Positions 32,422 to 41,404 of a DNA stretch of 64,000 nt are shown here, in pieces. Positions within the stretch are counted from its first letter, which is position 1, and every line of letters starts with the position of its first letter. This stretch comes from Comamonadaceae bacterium. Lineage in GTDB: Bacteria > Pseudomonadota > Gammaproteobacteria > Burkholderiales > Burkholderiaceae_C. A program made the position numbers and the translations under genes. Location of the stretch: NCBI GenBank assembly GCA_027484575.1, contig JAIXSQ010000007.1:558001-622000 (forward strand), in the 5' to 3' direction. The notes below the pieces were generated by a model. The model had not been told where the DNA came from. It was given only the letters and a program-made list of their open reading frames with translations, and searched no databases.

Positions 32422-34224
32422 ATGCAAGCGACTCCCCAAGAGCCCGCGCCGCCCGGCACGGTGCGCATCGGCGGCGCCTCCGGCTTCTGGGGCGACAGCA
32501 GCCTGGGCCCGGTGCAGCTGGTGCGCAGCGGCGCCATCGACGTCCTGGTGTTCGACTACCTGGCCGAGCTGACCATGTCGATCCTGGCGGCGCAGCGGGC
32601 CAAGCGGCCCGAGGCGGGCTGGGCCACCGATTTCGTGGAGGTCGCGCTGCGCTCGGTGCTGCGCGAGGCGCGCGAACGCGGCATCCGCATCGTGAGCAAT
32701 GCCGGCGGGGTGAACCCGCGCGGCTGTGCCGACGCGGCCCGGGCCCTGGCGCAGGAGCTGGGCGTGCCGCTGCGCATCGCGGTGGTCGAGGGTGACGACG
32801 TGCTGCCCCTGGTGCCGGGCCTGCGTGCGGCGGGCACCACCGCGCTGGACGGCAGCCCCCTGCCCGAGCAGCTCGCCACCGCCAACGCCTACCTGGGCGC
32901 GCAGCCGATCGCGCGCGCGCTCGATGCCGGCGCCGACCTGGTCATCACCGGCCGCTGCGTCGACAGCGCCGTCACGCTGGGCGTGCTGCTGCACGCCTTC
33001 GGCTGGCCGGCCGATGCCTGGGACCTGCTGTCGGCCGGCAGCCTGGCCGGCCACGTGATCGAGTGCGGCTGCCAGGCCACCGGCGGCCTGGCCACCGACT
33101 GGGAGCAGGTGCCCGACTGGGCCGGCATCGGCTACCCCATCGTGCACTGCGGCGCCGACGGCAGCATCGTGCTCACCAAGCCGGCCGGCACCGGCGGCCT
33201 GGTCACGCCGGCCACGCTGGCCGAGCAGCTGCTGTACGAGATCGGCGATCCGGCGCACTACCTGCTGCCCGACGTGGTGTGCGACTGGCGCCAGGTGCGC
33301 ATGGAGGCCGACGGACCCGACCGGGTGCGCGTGACGGGCGCGCGCGGCCGCCCGCCCACCGGCCGCTACAAGGTCAGCGCCACCGCCATGGCCGGCTGGC
33401 GCGTGACGGCGCAGCTGACCATCCTGGGCATCGACGCCGCCGCCAAGGCGCGCCGCACCGGCGACGCGCTGCTGGCCCGCGGGCGCATGCTGCTGCAGGC
33501 CCTGGGGCTGCCCGACTTCGAGGCCACGCTGGTCGAGCTGCTGGGCACCGAGTCGGCCTACGGGCCCCATGCCCGCCGCCTGGACACCCGCGAGGTGGTG
33601 CTGCGCGTGTCGGCCACGCACCGCGAGCGGCGCGCGCTGGAAGCGTTCGCCCGCGAGTTCGCCGCGCCGGGCACCTCGTGGTCGCCCGGCACCACCGGCG
33701 CGGGCGGCCGGCCGCCGGTGCAGCCGGTGCTGCGGCAGGTGGCCTTCCTCGTCGACCAGGCGGCGGTGCAGCCCACGCTGCGGCTGGACGGTGCGGGCCC
33801 GGTGCCGGTCGCGCAGCGCCCGCCCCCGCCCGCCCAGGCGCCCGTGCCACTGGAGGCCGCCACGCCGGCCGTGCCGCCCGGCCCGCGCGCCACCGTGCCG
33901 CTGGTGCGCATCGCGCACGGCCGCAGCGGCGACAAGGGCGACACCTCCAACATCGGGCTGGTGGCGCGCAGCCCCGCGCTGCTGCCGGTGCTGCGCGAGC
34001 AGGTCACGCCGCAGCGGGTGCACGCGTGGCTGGCGCACCTGGTGCAGGGACCGGTGACACGCCACGACCTGCCCGGCCTGCACGCCATCAACCTGGTGTG
34101 CGAGCGCGCGCTGGGCGGCGGCGGCATGGCCTCGCTGCGCAACGACCCGCTGGGCAAGGGCATGGCCCAGCTGCTGCTGGACATGCCGGTCGAGGTGCCG
34201 GTGGCGCTGCTGCCGCCGGCCTGA
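32422..34224 (+). CDS. AtuA family protein (acyclic terpene utilization, DUF1446)
   Basis: A 600-residue protein with the AtuA N-terminal domain (VRIGGASGFWGDSS, LVFDYLAELTMSIL, GIRIVSNAGGVNPRGC, LVITGRCVDSAVTLG) and the short C-terminal AtuA domain (RIAHGRSGDKGDTSNIGLVA). In Pseudomonas, atuA belongs to the citronellol/geraniol pathway, but its reaction is unknown; here the atuB-H partners are missing, so terpene use cannot be concluded. A CACAGT -10 at 32410-32415 ends 6 nt before ATG 32422, without Shine-Dalgarno, suggesting a leaderless transcript. A Pro-rich linker (about residues 470-490) joins the domains. Confidence 0.88.
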   Translation: MQATPQEPAPPGTVRIGGASGFWGDSSLGPVQLVRSGAIDVLVFDYLAELTMSILAAQRAKRPEAGWATDFVEVALRSVLREARERGIRIVSNAGGVNPRGCADAARALAQELGVPLRIAVVEGDDVLPLVPGLRAAGTTALDGSPLPEQLATANAYLGAQPIARALDAGADLVITGRCVDSAVTLGVLLHAFGWPADAWDLLSAGSLAGHVIECGCQATGGLATDWEQVPDWAGIGYPIVHCGADGSIVLTKPAGTGGLVTPATLAEQLLYEIGDPAHYLLPDVVCDWRQVRMEADGPDRVRVTGARGRPPTGRYKVSATAMAGWRVTAQLTILGIDAAAKARRTGDALLARGRMLLQALGLPDFEATLVELLGTESAYGPHARRLDTREVVLRVSATHRERRALEAFAREFAAPGTSWSPGTTGAGGRPPVQPVLRQVAFLVDQAAVQPTLRLDGAGPVPVAQRPPPPAQAPVPLEAATPAVPPGPRATVPLVRIAHGRSGDKGDTSNIGLVARSPALLPVLREQVTPQRVHAWLAHLVQGPVTRHDLPGLHAINLVCERALGGGGMASLRNDPLGKGMAQLLLDMPVEVPVALLPPA

Positions 34225-34267
34225 GCGGCACGGGGTTGCGCGGGCACGACCCGGCGGGGCGCCATCC

Positions 34268-34317
34268 GTTGCGGACGCAACGATCTGGTTGCGTGCGCAA
34301 CCATCAGGCGCCACAAT
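34268..34317 (+). promoter_or_regulatory. Twin palindromic operators and -10 of the MarR operon
   Basis: GTTGCGGACGCAAC (34268-34281) and GGTTGCGTGCGCAACC (34287-34302) are perfect palindromes of the same GTTGCG-N2-CGCAAC type with centres 20 bp apart, about two helical turns. A -10 element CACAAT follows at 34312-34317. Placement directly upstream of a MarR gene suggests autorepression. Confidence 0.65.
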
Positions 34318-34342
34318 CGCGGCTCCACCCCCGGAGACCGCC

Positions 34343-34816
34343 TTGGCCACCCGCCGCGCCCGGCCCGCCGCCGACGCCCTGCCCGCCCTGCCGCGCACGC
34401 TGACCTACCGGCTGCACCAGGTGCACAAGCTCACCGACCAGGAGAGCCAGCGCCGCTATCCGCTCGAGGCCGGGCTGTCGCTGGCCGATGCGCGCTGCCT
34501 GGTCACGGTGGGTGCGTTCGAGCCGCTGTCGGTCAAGGACCTGGCGCTGCGTGCCAACCTCGACAAGGGCCAGGCCAGCCGTGCCGCGCAGTGGCTCGCC
34601 GCGCAGGGCCTGGTCGCGAAGGCCGACCACCCCGGCGACGGCCGCGGCGTGGTGCTCACCCTCACCCCGGCCGGCCGCCGCACCGCCCGCCGTGCGATGG
34701 ACTTCATCGCCCGCCGCAACGACGAGATCTTCGGCTGCCTGTCGGCGGCCGAGCAGGCGCAGCTGGGCGCGCTGCTCGACCGCCTGGTCGCCCACGCGCA
34801 GCAGCCCACCGACTGA
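34343..34816 (+). CDS. MarR family transcriptional regulator
   Basis: A 157-residue winged-helix regulator: LSLADARCLVTVGAFEPLSV, recognition region ANLDKGQASRAAQWLAAQGL and the wing DHPGDGRGVVLTLTPAGRR. I chose TTG 34343 because GGAG lies 6-9 nt upstream and just after the -10; the longer frame starts inside the operators. It lies 12 nt before the FAD hydroxylase gene, so the two form an operon, with twin palindromes in front. MarR proteins beside flavin hydroxylases commonly respond to an aromatic ligand; the ligand here is unknown. Confidence 0.85.
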   Translation: MATRRARPAADALPALPRTLTYRLHQVHKLTDQESQRRYPLEAGLSLADARCLVTVGAFEPLSVKDLALRANLDKGQASRAAQWLAAQGLVAKADHPGDGRGVVLTLTPAGRRTARRAMDFIARRNDEIFGCLSAAEQAQLGALLDRLVAHAQQPTD

Positions 34817-34828
34817 CACCCTCGCCCC

Positions 34829-36517
34829 ATGCACCAGCCCGCCACCGAACCGCGCCCCTCGATCTACTACCCCTACCGGGTGCACCGCCCCTGGCTGCCC
34901 GGCGCGCAGCCCGCCCCGCCGCGCGCGCCCGTGGTGGTGGTGGGCGCCGGTCCCGCCGGCCTGGTCACCGCTCTGGGGCTGGCGCAGTTCGGCGTGCGCA
35001 GCGTGGTGCTGTCGGCCGAGCTGCAGGTCTCGCAGGGCAGCCGCGCGATCGTGTTCACCCGCCGCACCATGGAGATCCTCCACCAGGTCGGCGTGGCGCG
35101 GCGCATCGCCCAGCTGGGCCTGCCCTGGCGGCACGGCAACTCGCACTACCGCGGCCAGCGGGTGTTCCGCATGGAGGCGCCGCACGACGACGACCAGCGC
35201 TGGTTCCCGATGACCAACCTGCAGCAGCAGTACCTCGAGGAGGTGCTGCTGGACGCCTGTGCCGCGCAGCCGCTGGTCGAGCTGCGCTGGGGCAACAAGG
35301 CGGTGGGCCTGGCGCAGGACGCGCAGGGCGCCACGCTGACCGTCGACACGCCGGCCGGTCCCTACGCGCAGGCCGCCGACTGGGTGGTGGCGGCCGACGG
35401 CGGCCGCTCGGGCCTGCGCGAGCTGCTGGGCCTGACGATGGAGGGCGCCTCGTACGAGGGCCGCTTCGTGATCGCCGACATCCGCGTCGACCTGCCGCTG
35501 CCCACCGAGCGCATGGCCTGGTTCGACCCGCCCTGGAATCCCGGCAACACGGTGCTGATGCACCGCGAGCCGCAGGGCATCTGGCGGGTGGACTGGCAGC
35601 TGCCGCCGGGCCAGACCGCCGAGCAGGCCCTGCAGCCGCAGGCGCTGCGGCGTGCCATCGACGCGCAGCTGGCCATGATCGGCCACGCCGGCATCGCCTG
35701 GGAGCTCGACTGGTCCTCGGTGTACTCGGCCCGCACGCTCACCCTGCCCGACTACCTGCACGGCCGCGTGCTGTTCGCCGGCGACGCGGCGCACCTGCTG
35801 CCGATCTTCGGCGTGCGCGGTGCCAACACCGCGTTCCAGGACGCGCAGTCCCTGGGCTGGCACCTGGGCCTGGTCGCCTCGGGCCGCGCGCCCGCGTCGC
35901 TGCTGGCCAACTACAGCGCCGAGCGGGTGGGCGCGGCACGCGAGATCATCGAGGAGGCCGGCAAGAGCACCCGCTTCATGGCGCCGCCCTCGCGCGGCTT
36001 CCAGCTGCTGCGCGACGCGGTGCTGTCGCTGTCGCTGACGCAGGACTTCGTGCGGCCGCTGTACCACTGGCGCACCTCGCGGCCGCATGCGTACCTGCAC
36101 TCGGCGCTCAACGCCAGCGGCGACGACGACGCGCTGTTCACCGCCGGCCCGGGCCGTGGCGCGCCGCCGGCGGACGTGCGGCTGGGACCCGACACGCACC
36201 TGCTGGACCGGCTGGGCCATGGCTTCACCCTGCTGCTGGCCGTCGACGGCGCCGCGGTGCCCGCCGGCGTGGCCGAGGCCGCCGCCGGGCTGCGCGCGCA
36301 GGGCCTGCCGCTGCAGCTGCTGGCCATCGGCCACGACGGCCCGGTGGCCGGCGCCGACGGCGTGCTGCCCGATGCGGACGGCCGCCTGCGCGCGGCCTGG
36401 GGCCTGCGGCCCGGCGCGGCCTGCCTGCTGCGGCCCGACCAGCACGTGATGGGCCGCTGGCTCGGCCTGGACCCCGCCCGCCTCCGCGCCGCCTTCGCGC
36501 CGCTGCTGGCCCACTGA
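34829..36517 (+). CDS. FAD-dependent aromatic hydroxylase (MhpA/PheA-like)
   Basis: A 562-residue group A flavoprotein monooxygenase. It shows the ADP-binding GAGPAGLVTALGLAQFG, the second motif WVVAADGGRSGLRELLG and the FAD-ribityl motif VLFAGDAAHLLPIFGVRGAN. The C-terminal thioredoxin-like domain (about 420-562) is typical of phenol and 3-(3-hydroxyphenyl)propionate hydroxylases. It would hydroxylate an aromatic acid or phenol using NAD(P)H and O2; the substrate is not readable. It lies 12 nt after the MarR gene and 20 nt before a DUF2783 gene. ATG 34829. Confidence 0.9.
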   Translation: MHQPATEPRPSIYYPYRVHRPWLPGAQPAPPRAPVVVVGAGPAGLVTALGLAQFGVRSVVLSAELQVSQGSRAIVFTRRTMEILHQVGVARRIAQLGLPWRHGNSHYRGQRVFRMEAPHDDDQRWFPMTNLQQQYLEEVLLDACAAQPLVELRWGNKAVGLAQDAQGATLTVDTPAGPYAQAADWVVAADGGRSGLRELLGLTMEGASYEGRFVIADIRVDLPLPTERMAWFDPPWNPGNTVLMHREPQGIWRVDWQLPPGQTAEQALQPQALRRAIDAQLAMIGHAGIAWELDWSSVYSARTLTLPDYLHGRVLFAGDAAHLLPIFGVRGANTAFQDAQSLGWHLGLVASGRAPASLLANYSAERVGAAREIIEEAGKSTRFMAPPSRGFQLLRDAVLSLSLTQDFVRPLYHWRTSRPHAYLHSALNASGDDDALFTAGPGRGAPPADVRLGPDTHLLDRLGHGFTLLLAVDGAAVPAGVAEAAAGLRAQGLPLQLLAIGHDGPVAGADGVLPDADGRLRAAWGLRPGAACLLRPDQHVMGRWLGLDPARLRAAFAPLLAH

Positions 36518-36537
36518 GCACCACGCCGAGGACCCGC

Positions 36538-36723
36538 ATGACCACCCCCACCCTCGACATCCCCGGCCTGGAGGCCGTCTACGACGCCCTGGCCACCGCC
36601 ATCGACGCCGCGGGCCCCAGGGCCGAGCTGCTGCTGGTCAAGCTGGCGCTGCTGCAGGCGCGCGAGCTGGGCGATGCGCACCGCTTCGCCGCCCTGCTGC
36701 AGGCCGCCCAGGCCGACCTCTGA
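36538..36723 (+). CDS. DUF2783-like small protein
   Basis: A 61-residue protein (IPGLEAVYDALATAIDAAGP, ELLLVKLALLQARELGDAHR) that matches the helical pattern of DUF2783 proteins, which are typically encoded just after FAD-dependent aromatic hydroxylases. No catalytic residues are seen; it may be a partner of the hydroxylase. Start ATG 36538, 20 nt after the hydroxylase stop. Confidence 0.65.
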   Translation: MTTPTLDIPGLEAVYDALATAIDAAGPRAELLLVKLALLQARELGDAHRFAALLQAAQADL

Positions 36724-36760
36724 GCAGGGGGCGGCCCGGGCCTGCCCGACAATCGGGCCG

Positions 36761-38020
36761 GTGACTTCCCCTTCCCTCCACGCCGCCGTCATCGGCGGCG
36801 GCCCCGCCGGGCTGATGGCGGCCGAGCGGCTGCTGCACGCCGGCCACGCGGTCGACCTGTACGACGCCATGCCCTCGGTGGGCCGCAAGTTCCTGCTGGC
36901 CGGCCGCGGCGGCCTGAACCTCACGCATTCCGAGCCGCACGGCCCCTTCGTGGGCCGCTATCCCGACGCGCCGCCGGCCCTGCGCGCCGCGCTGGACGCG
37001 GTCGGCGGCCCCCAGGTGCGCGCCTGGGCCGAGCAGCTGGGCATCGCCACCTTCGTCGGCAGCTCGGGCCGCGTGTTCCCCACCGACATGAAGGCCGCGC
37101 CGCTGCTGCGTGCCTGGCTGCACCGGCTGCGCGCGGCCGGGCTGCGCCTCCACGTGCGGCACCGCTGGACCGGCTGGGACGCCGACGGCGCGCTGTGCTT
37201 CGACACGCCGGTGGGCCGGGTCGCGCACCGGGCCGCGGCCACGGTGCTGGCCCTGGGCGGCGCGAGCTGGCCGCGGCTGGGCTCCGACGGCGCCTGGGTG
37301 CCGCTGCTGGCCGCGCGCGGCGTGCCGCTGGCGCCGCTGCAGGCATCCAACTGCGGCTTCGACGTCGCGCCGATGCGGCCGGGCGCCGACGGCTGGAGCG
37401 CGCACCTGCGCGAGCGCCAGGCCGGCCAGCCGGTCAAGGCCGTGGCGGCGAGGCTGGCCGGCGATCCGCCGGAGGTTGCGCAGGCCGGCGAGTTCGTGCT
37501 GACCGACACCGGCGTCGAGGGCAGCCTGGTCTACGCCCACTCGGCCCGGCTGCGCGCCGCCATCGCGGCGCAGGGCCAGGCCACCTGGCTGCTCGACCTG
37601 CTGCCGCAGCACGCCCCCGGGCGCGTGCTGGCCGAGGTGCGGCACCCGCGCGGCGCGCGCAGCCTGGCCAGCCACCTGAAGGGCCGGCTGGGCCTGGCCG
37701 GTGCGAAGGCGGCGCTGGTGCACGAGGTGCTCACGCCCGCGCAGCTGCACGATCCGCAGGCCCTGGCCGCGGCCCTGAAGGCGCTGCCGCTGCGGCTGGC
37801 CCGGCCACGGCCGGTGGCCGAGGCGATCAGCACCGCCGGCGGCGTGCGCTTCGAGGCGCTGGATGCGCGGGCGATGCTGCAGACGCTGCCGGGCGTGTTC
37901 TGCTGCGGCGAGATGCTGGACTGGGATGCGCCGACCGGCGGCTACCTGCTGACAGCCTGCCTGGCCACCGGGCGCTGGGCCGGCGACGGCGCGGCGGCCT
38001 GGCTGGCCGCGCGCGCCTGA
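36761..38020 (+). CDS. HI0933/BaiN-like flavoprotein
   Basis: A 419-residue FAD-binding oxidoreductase with an N-terminal Rossmann motif (AVIGGGPAGLMAAERLL), the family-specific VGRKFLLAGRGGLNLTHSE, a GSSGRVFPTDMKAAPLLRAW block and a C-terminal GVFCCGEMLDWDAPTGGYLL. This is the TIGR03862/BaiN-like group; the reaction is uncertain (reduction of unsaturated ring substrates in BaiN). GTG 36761 follows a GACAAT -10 (36748-36753) by 7 nt with no Shine-Dalgarno, so the message may be leaderless. Confidence 0.88.
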   Translation: MTSPSLHAAVIGGGPAGLMAAERLLHAGHAVDLYDAMPSVGRKFLLAGRGGLNLTHSEPHGPFVGRYPDAPPALRAALDAVGGPQVRAWAEQLGIATFVGSSGRVFPTDMKAAPLLRAWLHRLRAAGLRLHVRHRWTGWDADGALCFDTPVGRVAHRAAATVLALGGASWPRLGSDGAWVPLLAARGVPLAPLQASNCGFDVAPMRPGADGWSAHLRERQAGQPVKAVAARLAGDPPEVAQAGEFVLTDTGVEGSLVYAHSARLRAAIAAQGQATWLLDLLPQHAPGRVLAEVRHPRGARSLASHLKGRLGLAGAKAALVHEVLTPAQLHDPQALAAALKALPLRLARPRPVAEAISTAGGVRFEALDARAMLQTLPGVFCCGEMLDWDAPTGGYLLTACLATGRWAGDGAAAWLAARA

Positions 38021-38041
38021 GCCCGCGGGCCCACGGTCCGT

Positions 38042-38509
38042 TCACTGTGGCCGCACGGCCGTGGGCAGCACCACCAGGCTGAACCACCAGCGGCCCAGGT
38101 CGCGGGTGATCTGCACGAAGCTCTCGAAGTTGACCGGCTTGACCACGTAGGAGTTGCAGCCCAGCGCATGCATGCGCTGCACGTCGACGATGTCGGCCGA
38201 GGTGGTCAGCACCACCACCGGGATCAGGCGCAGCGCGGCGTCGGCCTGCACGCGCTGCATCACCTCGTAGCCGTCCATGCGCGGCATGTGCAGGTCCAGC
38301 AGCACCAGGTCGGGCACCGGGGCGTCGGCATGGGCGCCCGTGCGCTGCAGGAAGTCCATGCAGGCCTGGCCGTCGGGCACCACGTGCAGGTCGACGGTCA
38401 GGCGCGCCTCCTCCATGGCCAGGCGCGTCAGCAGGACATGGTCCTCGTTGTCGTCCACCAGCAGCACGGTGGCCGGGCGGCCGATCTTCTCCAGGGGGCT
38501 GACGTTCAT
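38042..38509 (-). CDS. Single-domain response regulator (Rcp1-like)
   Basis: A 155-residue receiver-only protein. Acidic pocket LLVDDNEDH, phospho-acceptor Asp72 in LVLLDLHMPRMDG and Lys in NSYVVKPVNFESF are visible. The VVKPVNFESF stretch is typical of Rcp1-type regulators paired with phytochrome or PAS kinases. There is no output domain, so it must act by protein interaction or phosphorelay. The ATG overlaps the kinase stop by 4 nt, making the kinase its likely partner. Confidence 0.92.
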   Translation of the reverse strand: MNVSPLEKIGRPATVLLVDDNEDHVLLTRLAMEEARLTVDLHVVPDGQACMDFLQRTGAHADAPVPDLVLLDLHMPRMDGYEVMQRVQADAALRLIPVVVLTTSADIVDVQRMHALGCNSYVVKPVNFESFVQITRDLGRWWFSLVVLPTAVRPQ

Positions 38510-39684
38510 CCGTCGTTGTCCTCGCAGGCCAATGTGAACACGATCATGGTGCCGCCCTGGGGGCCGGCCTCGGCGACGATGCGGCCGCCGTGGGCCGCGA
38601 CCACCTTGCGGCAGATCGCCAGGCCCAGCCCGGTGCCGGGCACCTTGGACTGCTGGTGCAGGCGGTGGAAAGGCTCGAAGACCCGCTCGCGCTGGTCGGC
38701 GGGAATGCCCGGGCCGTCGTCGGTGACGGTGACCGTCCAGTGCGTGCCGGCGCGCCAGGCCGCCACCCGCACCCGGGGCGCCCCGGGGCCGGCGTGGTAC
38801 TTGAGCGCGTTGGCCAGCAGGTTCTGCAGCAACTGCAGCAGCTGGCCCCGGTTGCCGCGCACCACCGGCAGCGCCGGTGCGGCCTCGACGCAGGCCCCGC
38901 GCGACTCGATCTCGGCCGCCAGGTTCAGGCGGCAGTCCTCCAGCACCTCGCCCAGGTCGACCGGCGCGTCGGGACGCGGCTCGGTGTCGAAGCGCGCATA
39001 GGCCAGCAGGTCGGCCGTCAGCAGGTCCAGGTGCTCGGCCGCGCGCAGGCTGCGGGTGATCAGGTCGCCACTGGTGCCCGGCAGCGCATCGCCGTGCTGG
39101 CGCAGCACCAGCCCCAGGAAGCCGATCACGGTGCGCAGCGGCGAGCGCATGTCGTGCGAGGCCACGTAGGCGAACTGCTGCAGCTCGATGTTCCGCCGCA
39201 CCAGCTCGTCCTGGGTGCGCACCCGCTCGCCGACGTCGCGGGCGATCACGCAGACGTGCACCTGGCCGTCGATGCGGGTGCTGGACACCGAGGCCTCCAG
39301 GTCGAGCACGCTGCCGTTGGCGGCCACCGCCCGCACCAGCACCCCGGTGGTGGCCAGCTGCCCCAGCGCCGGTGCGGCGGGCAGGCCCTCCAGCACGGTG
39401 TCCAGGATGCGGCCGCGCAACTGCGCCCGCTCGATGCCCAGCAGGCGCGCGGCCCCGGCGTTGGCCTCGACGATGCGGCCGGCGGCATCGGCCACCAGCA
39501 GGATGTCCAGCGCGTGTTCAAGCACCGCGGACAGCCAGGCCTGGGCCGTCTCGCGGCCGGCCTCGGCCGTGGTGGTGCGCCGCTGCATGGACTGCAGCCA
39601 GCCGGCGGGCGCCGACGGCTGCGCATCGGGCAGGGCCCGGGCTGGCGGCGGCGGGGGGAGGACAGACACGGAGAGCCCCATCAT
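38506..39684 (-). CDS. PAS-domain sensor histidine kinase
   Basis: A 392-residue soluble kinase. PAS domain at about 47-155 (LEHALDILLVADAAGRIVEA); HisKA with His177 in FAYVASHDMRSPLRTVIGFL; HATPase with NLLANALKYHAGPG, DDGPGIPADQ and GTGLGLAICRKV. No TM segments, so it senses an intracellular cue through PAS. The frame is open upstream to a TTG at 39708; I chose ATG 39684, with ATG 39681 also possible. A perfect 7-bp inverted repeat (39681-39699) overlaps the start region. It is coupled by overlap to the receiver gene. Confidence 0.88.
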   Translation of the reverse strand: MMGLSVSVLPPPPPARALPDAQPSAPAGWLQSMQRRTTTAEAGRETAQAWLSAVLEHALDILLVADAAGRIVEANAGAARLLGIERAQLRGRILDTVLEGLPAAPALGQLATTGVLVRAVAANGSVLDLEASVSSTRIDGQVHVCVIARDVGERVRTQDELVRRNIELQQFAYVASHDMRSPLRTVIGFLGLVLRQHGDALPGTSGDLITRSLRAAEHLDLLTADLLAYARFDTEPRPDAPVDLGEVLEDCRLNLAAEIESRGACVEAAPALPVVRGNRGQLLQLLQNLLANALKYHAGPGAPRVRVAAWRAGTHWTVTVTDDGPGIPADQRERVFEPFHRLHQQSKVPGTGLGLAICRKVVAAHGGRIVAEAGPQGGTMIVFTLACEDNDG

Positions 39685-39732
39685 CCGTTGCACGGATGAG
39701 CTCGACAAGTGTGGAAACCCCGAGGGAGCAGG

Positions 39733-41010
39733 TCAGGTTGCGGTCGGGCGGGGTCCGGGGGGCAGCCGGGCGCCGCCACGCCAGGCCATCGCGGCGAACA
39801 GCACCCCCCCCAGCACCAGCAGCGCCGCGGCGATCCACAGCGCGCGGTCGAAGCCCGTGGCCGCATCGCCGCTGCGTGCGACCAGCCAGGCCGCCAGCGG
39901 CGGGCCGGCGATCTGGCCCAGGCCGTAGGCGGCCGTCAGCAGGCCCATGAAGGCGGTGGCCTGCTGCGGCCGCACGCGCCGCACTTCCTGCATCGCGAAG
40001 AAGGTGATCGCGGTGAACGGCAGGCCCAGCAGCAGGCTGCCCAGCGCGAAGCCGGCCAGCGTGGGGCTGACCAGGCTGGCGGCGACACCCGTGGCCTGCA
40101 GCAGGTAGCAGGCGGCCAGCCGCAGGCGCAGGTCGCCGTGCGGGCTCAGGCGCGAGGCCAGCACGGCACCGGCCATCACGCCGGTGCCGAACAGCGGCCA
40201 GAACAGGTCCAGCCAGTGCGAGGCCGGCAGGGCCTGGCGGGCGATCACCGGCAGGAAGGTGGCGGTGACGATGTAGCCGATGCCCGCCAGCCCGTAGGCC
40301 AGCGTGAGCAGCGCCAGCGTGCCGGTGCCGGCACGGGCGGCGGCCGGGGCCGGGGCCGGCACCGCGCCCGGCGTGGCGGGGGCGGCGGTCGCCGGCGCGC
40401 CGCGGCCCAGGTGGAACACCCGCCACACGCCGGCCGTCAGCAGCGCGGCCAGCACGCCGAAGGTGAGCCAGCCGGCCGCTGCCGGCGCCCGGGCCTGCAC
40501 CAGCGCGGTGGCGGCCAGGCCGCTGGCGACGATGCCCAGCCCCGGCCCCACGTAGATCAGCGCGCCCATGGACGGCCGGCCGCGGCGCGCCAGCTGCTCC
40601 AGGCAGAAGCCCGAGGTGTGCAGGAACACGACCGCGCTGGCCACGCCGGCCGCAAAGCGCAGCGGCACCCACGCCGCGGTGAGCGGCACGGCCATGCCCA
40701 GCGTGAGCAGCACGGTGGCGGCCAGCCCGGCGCGCACCAGCCGCGGACCGTCGACGGCGGCAGGCCGGCCCAGCCGGCGCCACAGCCAGGGCTGGAAGGT
40801 GCAGCCCACGGCGCCGACCAGGTAGCCCAGGTAGTTCGCGCTGGCCAGCAGGCTGGCGCCGGTGAGGTCCACCGTGCGCTCGGCCAGCATCAGGGGCAGC
40901 AGGGGCGTGAAGGCGAAGCGGCCGATGCCCATCGCCACGCCCAGGGCGACCAGGCCCGCCAGGGCCAGCGTCACCGGCGAGGCCGGCGCGGCGGCGCGCA
41001 CGCCACTCAT
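39733..41010 (-). CDS. YbfB/YjiJ family MFS transporter
   Basis: A 425-residue major facilitator protein with about twelve hydrophobic segments and the family-typical MGIGRFAFTPLLPLML near the start and ASANYLGYLVGAVG in the second helix. The central loop is Ala/Pro-rich (PATAAPATPGAVPAP). The family is predicted to export drugs or metabolites, without firm substrate data. Start ATG 41010. It lies 22 nt downstream of the small hypothetical gene at 41033-41326. Confidence 0.9.
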   Translation of the reverse strand: MSGVRAAAPASPVTLALAGLVALGVAMGIGRFAFTPLLPLMLAERTVDLTGASLLASANYLGYLVGAVGCTFQPWLWRRLGRPAAVDGPRLVRAGLAATVLLTLGMAVPLTAAWVPLRFAAGVASAVVFLHTSGFCLEQLARRGRPSMGALIYVGPGLGIVASGLAATALVQARAPAAAGWLTFGVLAALLTAGVWRVFHLGRGAPATAAPATPGAVPAPAPAAARAGTGTLALLTLAYGLAGIGYIVTATFLPVIARQALPASHWLDLFWPLFGTGVMAGAVLASRLSPHGDLRLRLAACYLLQATGVAASLVSPTLAGFALGSLLLGLPFTAITFFAMQEVRRVRPQQATAFMGLLTAAYGLGQIAGPPLAAWLVARSGDAATGFDRALWIAAALLVLGGVLFAAMAWRGGARLPPGPRPTAT

Positions 41011-41032
41011 GCGGCGGGGCGGCGCTGCGGCC

Positions 41033-41326
41033 TCACGCCTGCAGGCAGCGGGCGATGGCGGCCAGGTGCTCGGCGCCCAGCTGGTGCGGCTTCATCTCGT
41101 CCTCGGCCGCGGTCTCGTCCTCGTGCGCCTGCACCGCAGCGCGCAGCGCCTCCTCGCTGGCCCACTCCATGGTCTGGCCCTTGGGGCACAGGTGGCGCAG
41201 CGTGTGGTACCAGTAGTAGCCGTCGGCGCCGCCGAACAGCCGGTCGATGCCCGCCAGGTCGTTGGACTTGAGGCCGTTCTTCTTCAGGACCTCGTCGAGG
41301 ATCTGGTGGGACAGGATGAAGGGCAT
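41033..41326 (-). CDS. Conserved hypothetical protein
   Basis: A 97-residue soluble protein starting MPFILSHQILDEVLKKNGLK. It has aromatic-rich YYWYHTLRHLCPKG in the middle and an acidic stretch (HEDETAAEDEM) before a helical C-terminus. I do not recognise the family; it looks conserved rather than spurious because the codon pattern matches its neighbours and the aromatic core is well formed. It lies between the BLUF and MFS genes on the same strand. Confidence 0.65.
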   Translation of the reverse strand: MPFILSHQILDEVLKKNGLKSNDLAGIDRLFGGADGYYWYHTLRHLCPKGQTMEWASEEALRAAVQAHEDETAAEDEMKPHQLGAEHLAAIARCLQA

Positions 41327-41404
41327 GGATGGGATCGCGCGCTCGGCGCGCAGGGTCTCGGTGGGGGCGCGATTCTACGGGGCGGCCCTGCCGGTGGCGG
41401 CGCC

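Noticed and set aside
32422..34224. Terpene degradation locus based on the AtuA-like gene
   Set aside because: No atuB-H or liuABCDE partners are present, so only the family name is supported.
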